Source: an uncultured Gammaproteobacteria bacterium (lineage in GTDB: Bacteria > Pseudomonadota > Gammaproteobacteria > Eutrophobiales > Eutrophobiaceae). Taken from it: DNA of 64,000 bases. Shown here piece after piece: positions 16,818-26,061 of this stretch. The position numbers and the translations under genes are program-made. How positions within the stretch are numbered: the first letter of the stretch is position 1; every line of letters begins with the position of its first letter. Where the stretch lies: assembly GCA_943788005.1 (NCBI GenBank), contig CALSOP010000006.1, forward strand, positions 78,803-142,802. The letters are read 5' to 3'. Under the pieces are notes generated by a model, which made no database searches, was not told the DNA's origin, and worked only from the letters and a program-made list of their open reading frames with translations.

Positions 16818-17600
16818 TCACAAACTAGTTTCTTGATTAAACTTATCAACGGCAATCTTCAACAGCTTATAGCCTTCAACGAGTCGCATAGAAGGACGAC
16901 CCAAATACGCTTCCGGGATTGAAACTAGTCGTTGATTTCGAACAGCTGACACAGAACTCAGCAGTGGGTTGTCGCTTATCACCGATGGACGATATTTATC
17001 TTCTTTAACGCCACACCATGAGATGACAATAATGTCTGGATCCAATTTGGCAAATTGTTCAAACTCAAGCGGCAAACTTGTCTCTTCAAATTCTTCCAAA
17101 GCATTTCGTCCACCAGCCAATTCGATCAGTTCATGAACCCAGCTTTTTCTTGCCGCAGCAATTACTGGCTTTGGCCACCACTGCACTGCAGTTGAAGGAC
17201 GCTGTTTACCTGAGTCATCTACTGGTTTAATTTCCTGTTGCATGCCTTCAATCAATTGTGTTCCGCGAGCGGCAACACCTAACTGTTGTGCAATGTCATC
17301 AATGTCTTGGTAAACCGCTGCTAATGATTCTGGGGCAGATGCCCAATAAGGTAATCCTGCAGTTTTCAAAGAATCGATAACCTTATCGTGACCTGGGACA
17401 GTTAATGAAGCCAATACTAGATCAGGTTGCAGTTGGGAAATTACTTCTGCATCAACTTGAAGATCAGGCCCTACTCTTGGCAAGCTGGAGACGACGTCTT
17501 TCGGGTAATCAGAGTGGTTATCAACACCGACTAAATATTGTGCGCAACCTAGTGCACAAACAATCTCTGTATTGGAACAGGTAGTTGAGACAATACGCAT
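16818..17600 (-). CDS. BtuF-like cobalamin-binding/substrate-binding protein without signal peptide
   Basis: A 260-residue protein with the BtuF/FepB-type periplasmic-binding fold: MRIVSTTCSNTEIVCALGCAQYLVGVDNHSDYP, then VDAEVISQLQPDLVLAS, WVHELIELAGGRNAL and LDPDIIVISWCG. The chain begins directly with the first beta-strand, with no signal peptide or lipobox, and no transporter permease or ATPase is nearby. It starts 13 bases after the stop of the B12-dependent mutase icmF, on the same strand. A cytoplasmic B12-handling role is an attractive inference, but the ligand is unproven. Confidence 0.82.
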   Translation of the reverse strand: MRIVSTTCSNTEIVCALGCAQYLVGVDNHSDYPKDVVSSLPRVGPDLQVDAEVISQLQPDLVLASLTVPGHDKVIDSLKTAGLPYWASAPESLAAVYQDIDDIAQQLGVAARGTQLIEGMQQEIKPVDDSGKQRPSTAVQWWPKPVIAAARKSWVHELIELAGGRNALEEFEETSLPLEFEQFAKLDPDIIVISWCGVKEDKYRPSVISDNPLLSSVSAVRNQRLVSIPEAYLGRPSMRLVEGYKLLKIAVDKFNQETSL

Positions 17601-17613
17601 TTAAAACTACGCC

Positions 17614-20600
17614 CTACATATTCCTGCGATATTGACCGCCGACTTCGAAGAATGCATTAGTAATTTGACCGAGTGAACAGTGCTCAACAGCATCCATTAA
17701 AACTGCGAAAACATTTTCATTGTTTTGTGCCGCTTTTTTCAGTTTCTCAATATGGCTTTCACTTTGATCTTTATGTCGCGAATGAAAATCTTCGAGACGG
17801 CTCAACTGACTTTGCTTCTCTGCTTCAGTTGAACGGGCCAACTCGATATCTTTTGTCTGTTCATCTGCATTTGGATTTTCAAAAGTATTGACGCCAATAA
17901 TAGGCAGTTCACCACTATGCTTGAGCATTTCATACTGCATCGATTCATCTTGAATCTTGCCTCGTTGATACCCCGTTTCCATTGAACCAAGCACACCACC
18001 GCGCTCTGACATTCGATCAAACTCTTGTAGCACGGCCTCTTCAACCAGGTTTGTTAACTCCTCTACAATAAAAGAACCTTGAAGCGAATTCTCATTTTTG
18101 GAAAGGCCATATTCTTGATTAATGATCAATTGTATTGCCATTGCTCGACGCACTGAGTCTTCTGTTGGTGTAGTTATCGCCTCATCATAAGCATTAGTGT
18201 GCAAGCTGTTACAATTATCATTGATCGCAATTAATGCTTGTAAGGTCGTTCTAATATCATTGAAGTCTATTTCTTGCGCATGCAAGGAACGTCCTGATGT
18301 CTGAATATGATATTTCAATTTCTGGCTGCGTTCATTCGCGCTATATTTAAATCGCATCGTGGTAGACCATATACGGCGAGCAACACGTCCCATAACAGTG
18401 TATTCAGGATCCATTCCGTTAGAGAAAAAGAATGAAAGATTCCCTGCAAAGTCATTGATATCCATTCCACGTGATAGATACGTTTCAACGTATGTAAAAC
18501 CATTGGCTAAGGTAAATGCTAATTGTGAGATAGGATTCGCACCTGCTTCTGCGATGTGATATCCGGAGATAGAAACTGAATAGAAATTCTTAACTTTCTT
18601 ATCGACGAAATACTGTTGTATGTCACCCATTAACTTGAGACTAAACTCAGTTGAAAAAATACAGGTATTTTGCCCCTGATCTTCCTTCAGAATATCAGCC
18701 TGAACTGTGCCACGAACATTTTCCAGAGACCAATCTTTGATTTTTAATTTTTCATCAGCTGTGGCTTTTCTGCGATTATCCTTTTCAAATTTTGCGTACT
18801 GTTGCTCAATTGCCGTGACCAGAAATAAAGCTAGGATAGTTGGCGCAGGGCCGTTAATAGTAAGAGAAACTGATGTCGTAGGTGAACACAAATCAATTCC
18901 ATCATAGAGTGCTTTCATATCATCCAGTGTTGCAACTGACACGCCTGAATTCCCAACCTTGCCATATATATCTGGCCGTTGACCGGGATCATTTCCGTAG
19001 AGTGTCACCGAATCAAATGCCGTCGAAAGACGGGTTGCATCAGAATTCTTAGACAGGTATTTGAAACGACGATTGGTACGAAATGGGTCGCCTTCTCCAG
19101 CAAACATGCGCGTTGGATCTTCACCTTCTCGTTTAAAGGCAAATACTCCGGCAGTATAAGGAAACTTTCCAGGCACATTTTCTTCAAGCAGGAAGCGCAG
19201 GATTTCTCCTTCATCCTCATAACGTGGCAACGAAACCTTTGGAATACGAGTATTAGAAAGTGTGTGACTAATTATTTTCGTGTGTAACGCTTTGCCTCTA
19301 ACATCCACGACATATTCATCAGCAGCATAATCTTTTTTAAGTGCTGGCCACAGCTCAAGTAATTTACGGCAACGTGGATCAAGTTTGTCTTCACGCTTTT
19401 CTATTAAGACATCCAAAGCATTGTTCTTGTCGCCAGATGACTCGAGCATTTTTTTTGATTCTATTAGCTGCTGCCGTTCACGCGCAATTATTACCTGTTC
19501 TGCTGACGTCTTATGATAATCTCGAACAGTCTCTGCTATTTCTGCGAGATAGCGCTGCCGTTCAGCGGCAACGATTACTGTTCTGCTGGTAGAACATTTT
19601 GAAACTAGCGGCGCAAAAAACCCTCCATGCCAACTGTTTAATTTTTTTTCTTTAAAAATATTGAGTACGCCGTGATATAAAGAAGTCACGCCATCGTCAT
19701 TGAATTTTGAAGCAATGGTTCCGTATACTGGCAATTCTTCAACTGCGGTTGAAAACAATTCATTGTTCCGTTGATATTGCTTCCGAACATCGCGCAAGGC
19801 ATCTTCACCACCTTTGCGATCGAATTTATTAATCACAACCACATCGGCAAAATCGAGCATATCAATTTTTTCAAGCTGGCTCGCAGCTCCAAACTCTGGT
19901 GTCATGACATACATAGATGTATTGACATACGGCACGATAGCCGCGTCACCCTGACCTATTCCTGGCGTCTCTACGATGATCATATCAAATTCAGAAACTT
20001 TACAGAGGTCGATGATATGTGTCAGTGAAGTAGGTACTTCTCCTGTTGTTCCGCGTGTTGCAATTGATCGAAAATAAATATTAGGAACATCAAGTGCATT
20101 CATACGAATACGATCACCGAGAAGTGCCCCACCCGTTTTACGTTTAGTCGGATCGATGGCGATAATTGCAATTTTCAGTTCATCAAGGTCAAGATTAAAA
20201 CGACGAATTAATTCATCAGTCAACGATGATTTACCAGAACCGCCTGTACCTGTAATTCCCAATACTGGGGTTTTACTGAATTTCTTAGCTTCTTCCGTCA
20301 GTGTGCTGAGACGACTTTTAGTAATGACACCTTCATCTATTGCTGTAATCAAACGAGCAAGTTGACCGTAGCCATTTTGCGAAAGATTGCTATTATTTTC
20401 AGGGATATCCTTATCGGATAAATCAACATCTGCACGCTCAACCATTTCGTTGATGATGCCTTGCAACTGCATTCTCTGACCGTCTTCGGGAGAGTAGATG
20501 CGTGTAACACCATATTGTTCAAGTTCAGCAATTTCTTCCGGAACAATCACGCCGCCACCGCCACCAAAAACCTTTATATGAGACGCGCCGCGTTCTTTGA

Positions 20601-20889
20601 GTAGATCTACCATGTATTTGAAATATTCAACATGGCCACCCTGATAAGAACTGATAGCAATCCCTTGAACATCTTCCTGAATAGCAGCATTTATGATTTC
20701 GCCGACTGAACGGTTATGCCCTAAATGAATAACCTCGACACCCGTTGACTGTAAAATGCGACGCATAATGTTAATGGCAGCATCATGTCCATCAAACAGA
20801 CTAGCCGCTGTGATAAAACGAACATGATTCTGAGCTTTGTATTTCTCAGTTATAAGGTTTTTACTTACCAAGTTTGCTGGTGTTGCCAT
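17614..20889 (-). CDS. icmF: Fused isobutyryl-CoA mutase IcmF (B12-binding, GTPase and mutase domains)
   Basis: A 1091-residue protein with the full IcmF layout, which interconverts isobutyryl-CoA and n-butyryl-CoA using adenosylcobalamin. The N-terminal B12 domain has the base-off ligand motif with His35 (FDGHDAAI) and GGGGGVI. The MeaI-type G domain has the P-loop GTGGSGKSS at about residue 215 and NKFD later. The C-terminal mutase domain has [27 protein letters not shown], the IcmF signature rather than that of methylmalonyl-CoA mutase. The fused G domain loads and protects the cofactor. It heads a two-gene set with the BtuF-like gene. An acyl-CoA synthetase gene lies upstream on the same strand. 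Confidence 0.95.
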   Translation of the reverse strand: MATPANLVSKNLITEKYKAQNHVRFITAASLFDGHDAAINIMRRILQSTGVEVIHLGHNRSVGEIINAAIQEDVQGIAISSYQGGHVEYFKYMVDLLKERGASHIKVFGGGGGVIVPEEIAELEQYGVTRIYSPEDGQRMQLQGIINEMVERADVDLSDKDIPENNSNLSQNGYGQLARLITAIDEGVITKSRLSTLTEEAKKFSKTPVLGITGTGGSGKSSLTDELIRRFNLDLDELKIAIIAIDPTKRKTGGALLGDRIRMNALDVPNIYFRSIATRGTTGEVPTSLTHIIDLCKVSEFDMIIVETPGIGQGDAAIVPYVNTSMYVMTPEFGAASQLEKIDMLDFADVVVINKFDRKGGEDALRDVRKQYQRNNELFSTAVEELPVYGTIASKFNDDGVTSLYHGVLNIFKEKKLNSWHGGFFAPLVSKCSTSRTVIVAAERQRYLAEIAETVRDYHKTSAEQVIIARERQQLIESKKMLESSGDKNNALDVLIEKREDKLDPRCRKLLELWPALKKDYAADEYVVDVRGKALHTKIISHTLSNTRIPKVSLPRYEDEGEILRFLLEENVPGKFPYTAGVFAFKREGEDPTRMFAGEGDPFRTNRRFKYLSKNSDATRLSTAFDSVTLYGNDPGQRPDIYGKVGNSGVSVATLDDMKALYDGIDLCSPTTSVSLTINGPAPTILALFLVTAIEQQYAKFEKDNRRKATADEKLKIKDWSLENVRGTVQADILKEDQGQNTCIFSTEFSLKLMGDIQQYFVDKKVKNFYSVSISGYHIAEAGANPISQLAFTLANGFTYVETYLSRGMDINDFAGNLSFFFSNGMDPEYTVMGRVARRIWSTTMRFKYSANERSQKLKYHIQTSGRSLHAQEIDFNDIRTTLQALIAINDNCNSLHTNAYDEAITTPTEDSVRRAMAIQLIINQEYGLSKNENSLQGSFIVEELTNLVEEAVLQEFDRMSERGGVLGSMETGYQRGKIQDESMQYEMLKHSGELPIIGVNTFENPNADEQTKDIELARSTEAEKQSQLSRLEDFHSRHKDQSESHIEKLKKAAQNNENVFAVLMDAVEHCSLGQITNAFFEVGGQYRRNM

Positions 20890-21007
20890 TTAATACCTCT
20901 GATTTGTAACCTTTATAAGCCTCTTTCAAGTCTATTTCCAGAGTCTTTTACGAAGAAAGGATATGCAACATACTTCAATAGAATCATATTTCTGATTTTT
21001 GGTTTCA

Positions 21008-22645
21008 TCAGCTAATGCCTTCTTCTCGCAATTCAACTCTGCGTATCTTTCCCGAAACTGTTTTCGGTAATGATTCTCGATATTCAATTTCACGTGGGTA
21101 TTTGTAGGGCGCAGTGATTTTTTTCATGAAATTTTGAAGTTCTTTGGTAAGCGCTTCACTAGGCACAAAATTTGGTGCAAGTACTATGAAGGCCTTCACT
21201 ATTTCACCACGAATTTCATCTGGCTTACCTACCGCTGCAGATTCGTGGACAGCCGGATGTTCAAGTAGGTAACTCTCAACTTCAAATGGACTAATTCGAT
21301 ATCCCGACGAACTGATAACGTCATCAGAACGGCCAACAAACCAGATGTAGCCATCTTCATCAATCGTCCCGGTATCTCCTGTTAGGTACCAGCCATTTCT
21401 AAATGACAATGCCGTCGCCTCATCATCCTGCCAGTACCCAGCAAACATACCGGGCGGTAACGGTTCAGTAATTCGTATAGCAATGTGCCCTACTGTATCA
21501 ATGTCAGATAAATTGCCTTCATCATCTACGATATGTACATCAACACCGGGTACAGGTTTACCCATGGAGCCTGGTTTAACGGGAATCGCTGGGTAATTGG
21601 CGACTATATTAATCGACTCTGTCTGGCCATAACCATCATAGATATCTGATCCGGTTGCTTCGTGCCAGACCTTTATGACTTCAGGGTTAAGTGGTTCGCC
21701 TGCACCTATCGCATGTCGAATTGATGTCAAATTATATTGCGACAGATCCATCTGCGCAAAAACTCGATAAATTGTGGGTGGTGCACAGAATGTAGTTACT
21801 CCCAATTTATCAATCAATTTCAGATGTAAATCAGCATCAAAACCTTCGCCATTAAAAAGTATTACTGTCACACCCATTTGCCAAGGAGAAAATAACATCC
21901 CCCATGCTGCTTTGGCCCATCCTGTATCTGAAAGTGTCCAGTGAATATCATCTTCTTTCAGATCCATCCAATAACGGCCGGTAATACTATGCGCTAGCGC
22001 GTAGGAATGATCACGTGGAACCATCTTTGGCATGGCTGTAGTGCCGGAGGTAAAGTACATGATCATCAGATCAGATGAGCGAGTCGGCTTCAGTTGTGTT
22101 TTATCTAGTGTGTCAGATGCTTGAGATGTTATTTCAGAATAACATTGCCAACCTTCTCTGGGTTCGCCAATCACAATAAAGGTTTTTAATGTCGGACATA
22201 AATGTCTGACCTCATCCACTTTTATGGCGTTTTCAGAAGTGACAATAATAAGCTTAGCTTTCGACCTGTTGATACGGTACTCAATATCTTTAGCAGACAA
22301 CATAGCTGTTCCTGGCATGGAAACAACACCCGATTTACAACAACCGATCATAGTGAAGTACCACTCGGGGATGCGCGGTAACATGACAAAGGCAAAGTCA
22401 CCTTTTTTAGCACCCGTCGTTAGCAAGGCATTAGCAAATTGATTGGAAGCAAGATCTAGATCGCTAAAGGCGTAATGTCGAATATTATCTCCCTTATTAT
22501 CGACAGCAATAAAAGCAGTCTTGTCATGCTCTTTTGCCATTTTCTCAATAACATCGAAGCCAAAATTATAAAACTCAGGTATCTCAAGTTTGAACTGACT
22601 CTTGATCTCATCATAATCGTGCATCTCTGGTAAGAACATTCTCAT
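21008..22645 (-). CDS. AMP-forming acyl-CoA synthetase (medium/short-chain type)
   Basis: A 545-residue member of the ANL superfamily. The ATP/AMP loop is MYFTSGTTAMPKMVPRDH. The motif before the hinge is YLTGDTGTIDEDGYIWFVGRSDDVI, and the catalytic C-terminal lysine is in PKTVSGKIRR (P-x4-GK, the site that Pat-type enzymes acetylate). The sequence resembles the medium-chain (MACS) branch. With IcmF immediately downstream (118 bases, same strand), a branched or straight C4 acid such as isobutyrate or butyrate is the inferred substrate. The start at 22645 yields MRMFLPEMHDYDE; an ATG two codons further in is also possible. Confidence 0.88.
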   Translation of the reverse strand: MRMFLPEMHDYDEIKSQFKLEIPEFYNFGFDVIEKMAKEHDKTAFIAVDNKGDNIRHYAFSDLDLASNQFANALLTTGAKKGDFAFVMLPRIPEWYFTMIGCCKSGVVSMPGTAMLSAKDIEYRINRSKAKLIIVTSENAIKVDEVRHLCPTLKTFIVIGEPREGWQCYSEITSQASDTLDKTQLKPTRSSDLMIMYFTSGTTAMPKMVPRDHSYALAHSITGRYWMDLKEDDIHWTLSDTGWAKAAWGMLFSPWQMGVTVILFNGEGFDADLHLKLIDKLGVTTFCAPPTIYRVFAQMDLSQYNLTSIRHAIGAGEPLNPEVIKVWHEATGSDIYDGYGQTESINIVANYPAIPVKPGSMGKPVPGVDVHIVDDEGNLSDIDTVGHIAIRITEPLPPGMFAGYWQDDEATALSFRNGWYLTGDTGTIDEDGYIWFVGRSDDVISSSGYRISPFEVESYLLEHPAVHESAAVGKPDEIRGEIVKAFIVLAPNFVPSEALTKELQNFMKKITAPYKYPREIEYRESLPKTVSGKIRRVELREEGIS

Positions 22646-22833
22646 TATTCTCCTGGCACTAGCTAAAGAGTTTACTAATTTATACAGATAAGCATCTAAA
22701 TGTTACAGCGTCATGCTAAAGAAAAAAAGCTGCGCTCTGTTCAGGGAAACTGATGTACTAAATGAAATGCGTTTAAACGTTTATCAAAGGAACTATTATT
22801 GCCACTGTTAAATAGCGACAAGTGTTGAAAGTC

Positions 22834-23622
22834 TTAACCGTCTACTCTGTCTCGGATATCACTGTGTCCATCAGTAATTAAATCTTCCCACTCTTTAACT
22901 CGAGCCAGTGTTGTCTGAATAAAGGGGCTACGTCTTATCATCCACATAAAACTATCCGCTAGCGCCTTACCTGGTTGACGTAATGGTCGTTCGAATTGAA
23001 CAAGTAAAATAATCCTATCCTCTTCGGTATCGTTCCAGACTTCGTGATAATAAGTATCATCAAACACAAAACACTTGCCTTCATGCCATTCGTATTCCTT
23101 ATCATCGACCGAGATACGACAACCCTTCTGCTTCGGAATCGTTAAACCCAAATGGCATGTGATAGTGCCATTTGTGGGGCCGTAATGGCGTGGCAAATGT
23201 GTACCAGGAGCATGTACTGAATAAAATGCAGAGATTAATCCGGGAATTTTTTCAACTTCGCGCGTCGTTACCGGACATAACTCAGCAGTACGCTGAAACT
23301 TGTAGTTATAACCCCATATAAATAATGACTGCCATTTGTTATCAACAGCAATACGATCATGATCAGGGGAAACATCTCTTAATGGCGGTATTTTATCGCG
23401 CTCAAGCATCATGTTCATCGCTTCTGCACAAATCTCGCTATAATGATTTTCCAGTGACTTAGTCCAGGGAAAGACATCGTTTTCAAAAACTGGTGGGGTT
23501 CCTACCGTTGAGAATAATCCGATAAACCAGTGTATAGGCGGTCTGATATAGAAGCCGAACCAGAAAACACCTCTACGAAAGATAAAGGCAATGAAATCGA
23601 CAAGTTTTTTAAAAGTGTCCAT
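22834..23622 (-). CDS. Aspartyl/asparaginyl beta-hydroxylase-family protein
   Basis: A 262-residue protein of the AspH-type Fe(II)/2-oxoglutarate oxygenase family. The double-stranded beta-helix core shows the usual ligands: HLPRHYGPTNGTITCHLGL (first His), GCRISVDDKEYEWHEGKCFVFDDTYYHEVWN (second His), and a following RIILLVQFERP strand. A hydrophobic segment at residues 8-40 (FIAFIFRRGVFWFGFYI and WFIGLF) suggests a membrane-bound N-terminus. Bacterial relatives include lipid A and peptide hydroxylases. The substrate here is unknown. Confidence 0.85.
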   Translation of the reverse strand: MDTFKKLVDFIAFIFRRGVFWFGFYIRPPIHWFIGLFSTVGTPPVFENDVFPWTKSLENHYSEICAEAMNMMLERDKIPPLRDVSPDHDRIAVDNKWQSLFIWGYNYKFQRTAELCPVTTREVEKIPGLISAFYSVHAPGTHLPRHYGPTNGTITCHLGLTIPKQKGCRISVDDKEYEWHEGKCFVFDDTYYHEVWNDTEEDRIILLVQFERPLRQPGKALADSFMWMIRRSPFIQTTLARVKEWEDLITDGHSDIRDRVDG

Positions 23623-23704
23623 GCTCTAAAATTATGTGCAAAAAAGTTAATCGTGCTCAACAACTTCACACCCGCATAACGGAGAGTTAGCTATTTATTT
23701 TTAT

Positions 23705-25195
23705 TTAAATTATATATCCATAACGGGCATTATCTCGCAGGTCGGTACTATTTGTAAATTCTTGTTTTAACCCATTAATGCCATCACTTCCGACCGCATG
23801 CATTGCCACCTCTGGATCAAGTTTATAAAGCTTTGCCGTATTCAAACCAAAGATCTTGTTTTTCACTACACCATCTGCTGGACCTAATGGTGCAAAACCA
23901 TGCTTCTTTTGCATATCTTCCGGGATCTCTAAGCGGCGCAGTGCTTCAATTTGCCATTGAGGAGATCCATACCAAACAGAATCTGTTCCCCAAACAACAT
24001 GATCATCACCGAGGCCTTTTATGAGTGTACCTAACAAAGCGGCTGCAAAACGAGGGTTAGCCGTCGCTGAATTGGCAAAACAGGTACCTAGATCAGCATA
24101 AACATTATTGACACCATATTCTTCAGGGATACGTGCTAAATCGCTAGCCCATTTTATTTCACCCGTTGCTTCAAACTCCGCTAATGCTTGATCAGGCAGC
24201 TCAAAAGCAGGTCGCAGACAAGCATGATAAATAATAAAATTCATTTCTGGCCAATCTTTTGCCGCTTTACCAATATCCCATGCAGAAGCATGCTTCCATA
24301 CTTCCGGCCAGCTTTTTTCATAATCAGCAGGCATCAGTCCCTTGTGTATCGCCAGGTTTATGACCCCGGCCTTTACTGCCTTTTCATAAAAGGGATACAT
24401 CAATTCTTCATTATCCAATCGCCATGGATACTTTGTCGTTGATGTTAGTGGGTCGCCAATCGTATAGGCTTTCCATGAATCTGTGTGACCCGTCTCAAGA
24501 ACTTTGTCTACCTCATCCATCCAGCCCGATTGTTTTGGCGTGATAACAAAATGACCATACATGCGGCGAGTACCTGCAAGTTTATTAATGGACTCTACGG
24601 CACCACGAATCTGGTCATTGGCTAAAAACCACCAGCTAGGATCATCAAAAGGTGCGCCGCTTAATAATGCAATTTTCGTATCGCTATTCAAAAATATTTG
24701 TCGGATATAATTCTGAAATTTTAAATCACTTAATGAAAGCTGCTCTCTAGATAACCCCGCTTCCCAGTGGTCTGCTGCAAAGCGAGGGATATTTAATAAG
24801 CCATCATGTTTAAAGTCATCATGGACAAAATGAGTTTGATCATCGAAGATAAATTGATCTTGTAATGATGTAGCTCTTACTAGTGCTCGTTCTGGTTCTG
24901 CTGCCTCAGCTTTATTGACCATAAACAAGGAGCCAAAAACTTCATTCATCGCTAAAAAAGCAGCCGCCATACCAGAGGCACTACCTAGGAATTGTCGGCG
25001 ACTAATCCCTTGTTTTTTTCCATACTCATCGGCTAATTGTTTTATTCGAGCTTCAACTTGAGATTGTTGTTCTGTTTGTGGTGATGGTGTGAATTCGCCA
25101 TTGGATATGATTTGGGTAGGCACGGGTGAAGGAAATGCTTCAGTTTGTGCGGACTTAAACTGTTTTAACTCTTCATCTGTGAATATTTGCGTCAT
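23705..25195 (-). CDS. Tat-exported amidohydrolase-family protein
   Basis: A 496-residue protein. A twin-arginine motif SRRQFLGSAS sits at about residue 65, followed by a hydrophobic stretch and a cleavage-like AEAAEPE. The approximately 63 residues before the arginine pair are charged and make an unusually long n-region. The catalytic part has the ACMSD/amidohydrolase-2-like TIM-barrel pattern: MNFIIYHACLRP, VYADLGTCFANS, DDHVVWGTDSVWYGSPQWQIEALRRLEIP and GLNTAKLYKL. The preceding gene on the opposite strand is a TPR protein, and both start from a 150-base divergent region. Confidence 0.82.
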   Translation of the reverse strand: MTQIFTDEELKQFKSAQTEAFPSPVPTQIISNGEFTPSPQTEQQSQVEARIKQLADEYGKKQGISRRQFLGSASGMAAAFLAMNEVFGSLFMVNKAEAAEPERALVRATSLQDQFIFDDQTHFVHDDFKHDGLLNIPRFAADHWEAGLSREQLSLSDLKFQNYIRQIFLNSDTKIALLSGAPFDDPSWWFLANDQIRGAVESINKLAGTRRMYGHFVITPKQSGWMDEVDKVLETGHTDSWKAYTIGDPLTSTTKYPWRLDNEELMYPFYEKAVKAGVINLAIHKGLMPADYEKSWPEVWKHASAWDIGKAAKDWPEMNFIIYHACLRPAFELPDQALAEFEATGEIKWASDLARIPEEYGVNNVYADLGTCFANSATANPRFAAALLGTLIKGLGDDHVVWGTDSVWYGSPQWQIEALRRLEIPEDMQKKHGFAPLGPADGVVKNKIFGLNTAKLYKLDPEVAMHAVGSDGINGLKQEFTNSTDLRDNARYGYII

Positions 25196-25345
25196 GCCTT
25201 ACCCCCGTAGATAATCCTTAATGTATTGTATCGACCTATACTACTAGTTATATTCACCTTTGAGATTATATTTGATCTCTGATTTTTATAACAATGAGTT
25301 CTTAATAATAAATATTGCAGCATAAAATATAAATAGGAAGAAAAC

Positions 25346-25996
25346 ATGAAACTATATTCACATTTGCCATTATTTGTTATTAGCGGATTGATGCTACTTA
25401 GCTTTTCAGTTCATGCAGAAGTCAATACTGAGATAAAGGAAGTACAGAAAGAGTGGGCAAAAATAAAATATACATTAGGCAAGAAACAACATGAAGATGC
25501 TTTAGAAAAACTCACTTTGGAAGCTGCATTGATTCGTGAGAAGCAACCGGACAATGCTGACGCTCACCTCTGGGAAGGGATTGTCTTATCCACTTATGCT
25601 GGAGCAATAGGTACTTTAAGAGCATTAGATGCAGTTACAAAATCTCGTGATGCTTTAGAAAAATCACTGGAGATAGATGCTGAAGCCTCAAAAGGTGCCG
25701 CCAATACGTATCTTGGCACCTTATACTTCCTAGTGCCGGAATGGCCCATTGCCTTTGGTGACCTAGATCTTGCTAAAGAATATTTGGATAAGGCAATTAT
25801 GCTTAATCCTGATGATATAGATGTTAATTTCTACTATGGCGACTTTCTAAAGAAAAAGAAGAAGTACAAACAAGCGGAAGTGTTTTATAAAAAGGCACTA
25901 TCTGCCCCTGCTCGTCCTAATCGTGAAGTTGCCGATGAAGGACGACGCAATGAAGCTAAAGAACGTCTTGAAAAAGTGTTAGCGAAATTAAAATAA
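25346..25996 (+). CDS. Secreted tetratricopeptide-repeat protein
   Basis: A 216-residue protein with a Sec signal peptide (MKLYSHLPLFVISGLMLLSFSVHA, cleavage after HA). The mature part is helical, with TPR-like repeats. The clearest is LDKAIMLNPDDIDVNFYYGDFLKKKKKYKQAEVFYKKAL near the C-terminus; an earlier one is SLEIDAEASKGAANTYLGTLYF. TPR proteins scaffold protein contacts, here in the periplasm. A GGAAGAAA ribosome site precedes the ATG. It is convergent with the PQQ dehydrogenase gene, with a shared terminator between them. Confidence 0.85.
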   Translation: MKLYSHLPLFVISGLMLLSFSVHAEVNTEIKEVQKEWAKIKYTLGKKQHEDALEKLTLEAALIREKQPDNADAHLWEGIVLSTYAGAIGTLRALDAVTKSRDALEKSLEIDAEASKGAANTYLGTLYFLVPEWPIAFGDLDLAKEYLDKAIMLNPDDIDVNFYYGDFLKKKKKYKQAEVFYKKALSAPARPNREVADEGRRNEAKERLEKVLAKLK

Positions 25997-26010
25997 GTCT
26001 TTTGAATAAA

Positions 26011-26037
26011 ACGGGGTGCTAATAGCACCCCGTTTAA
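26011..26037. terminator. Bidirectional rho-independent terminator between convergent genes
   Basis: A perfect 10-bp stem ACGGGGTGCT / AGCACCCCGT with an AAT loop. It lies 14 bases after the TPR gene stop and 25 bases after the stop of the opposing PQQ dehydrogenase gene. A-rich sequence precedes it and a short T-rich tail follows. Confidence 0.8.
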
Positions 26038-26061
26038 AATTACTGAGAATATCAGTCCGCT

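Noticed and set aside
16818..17600. BtuF-like protein as part of a B12 ABC importer.
   Set aside because: No signal peptide and no permease or ATPase genes in the neighbourhood.
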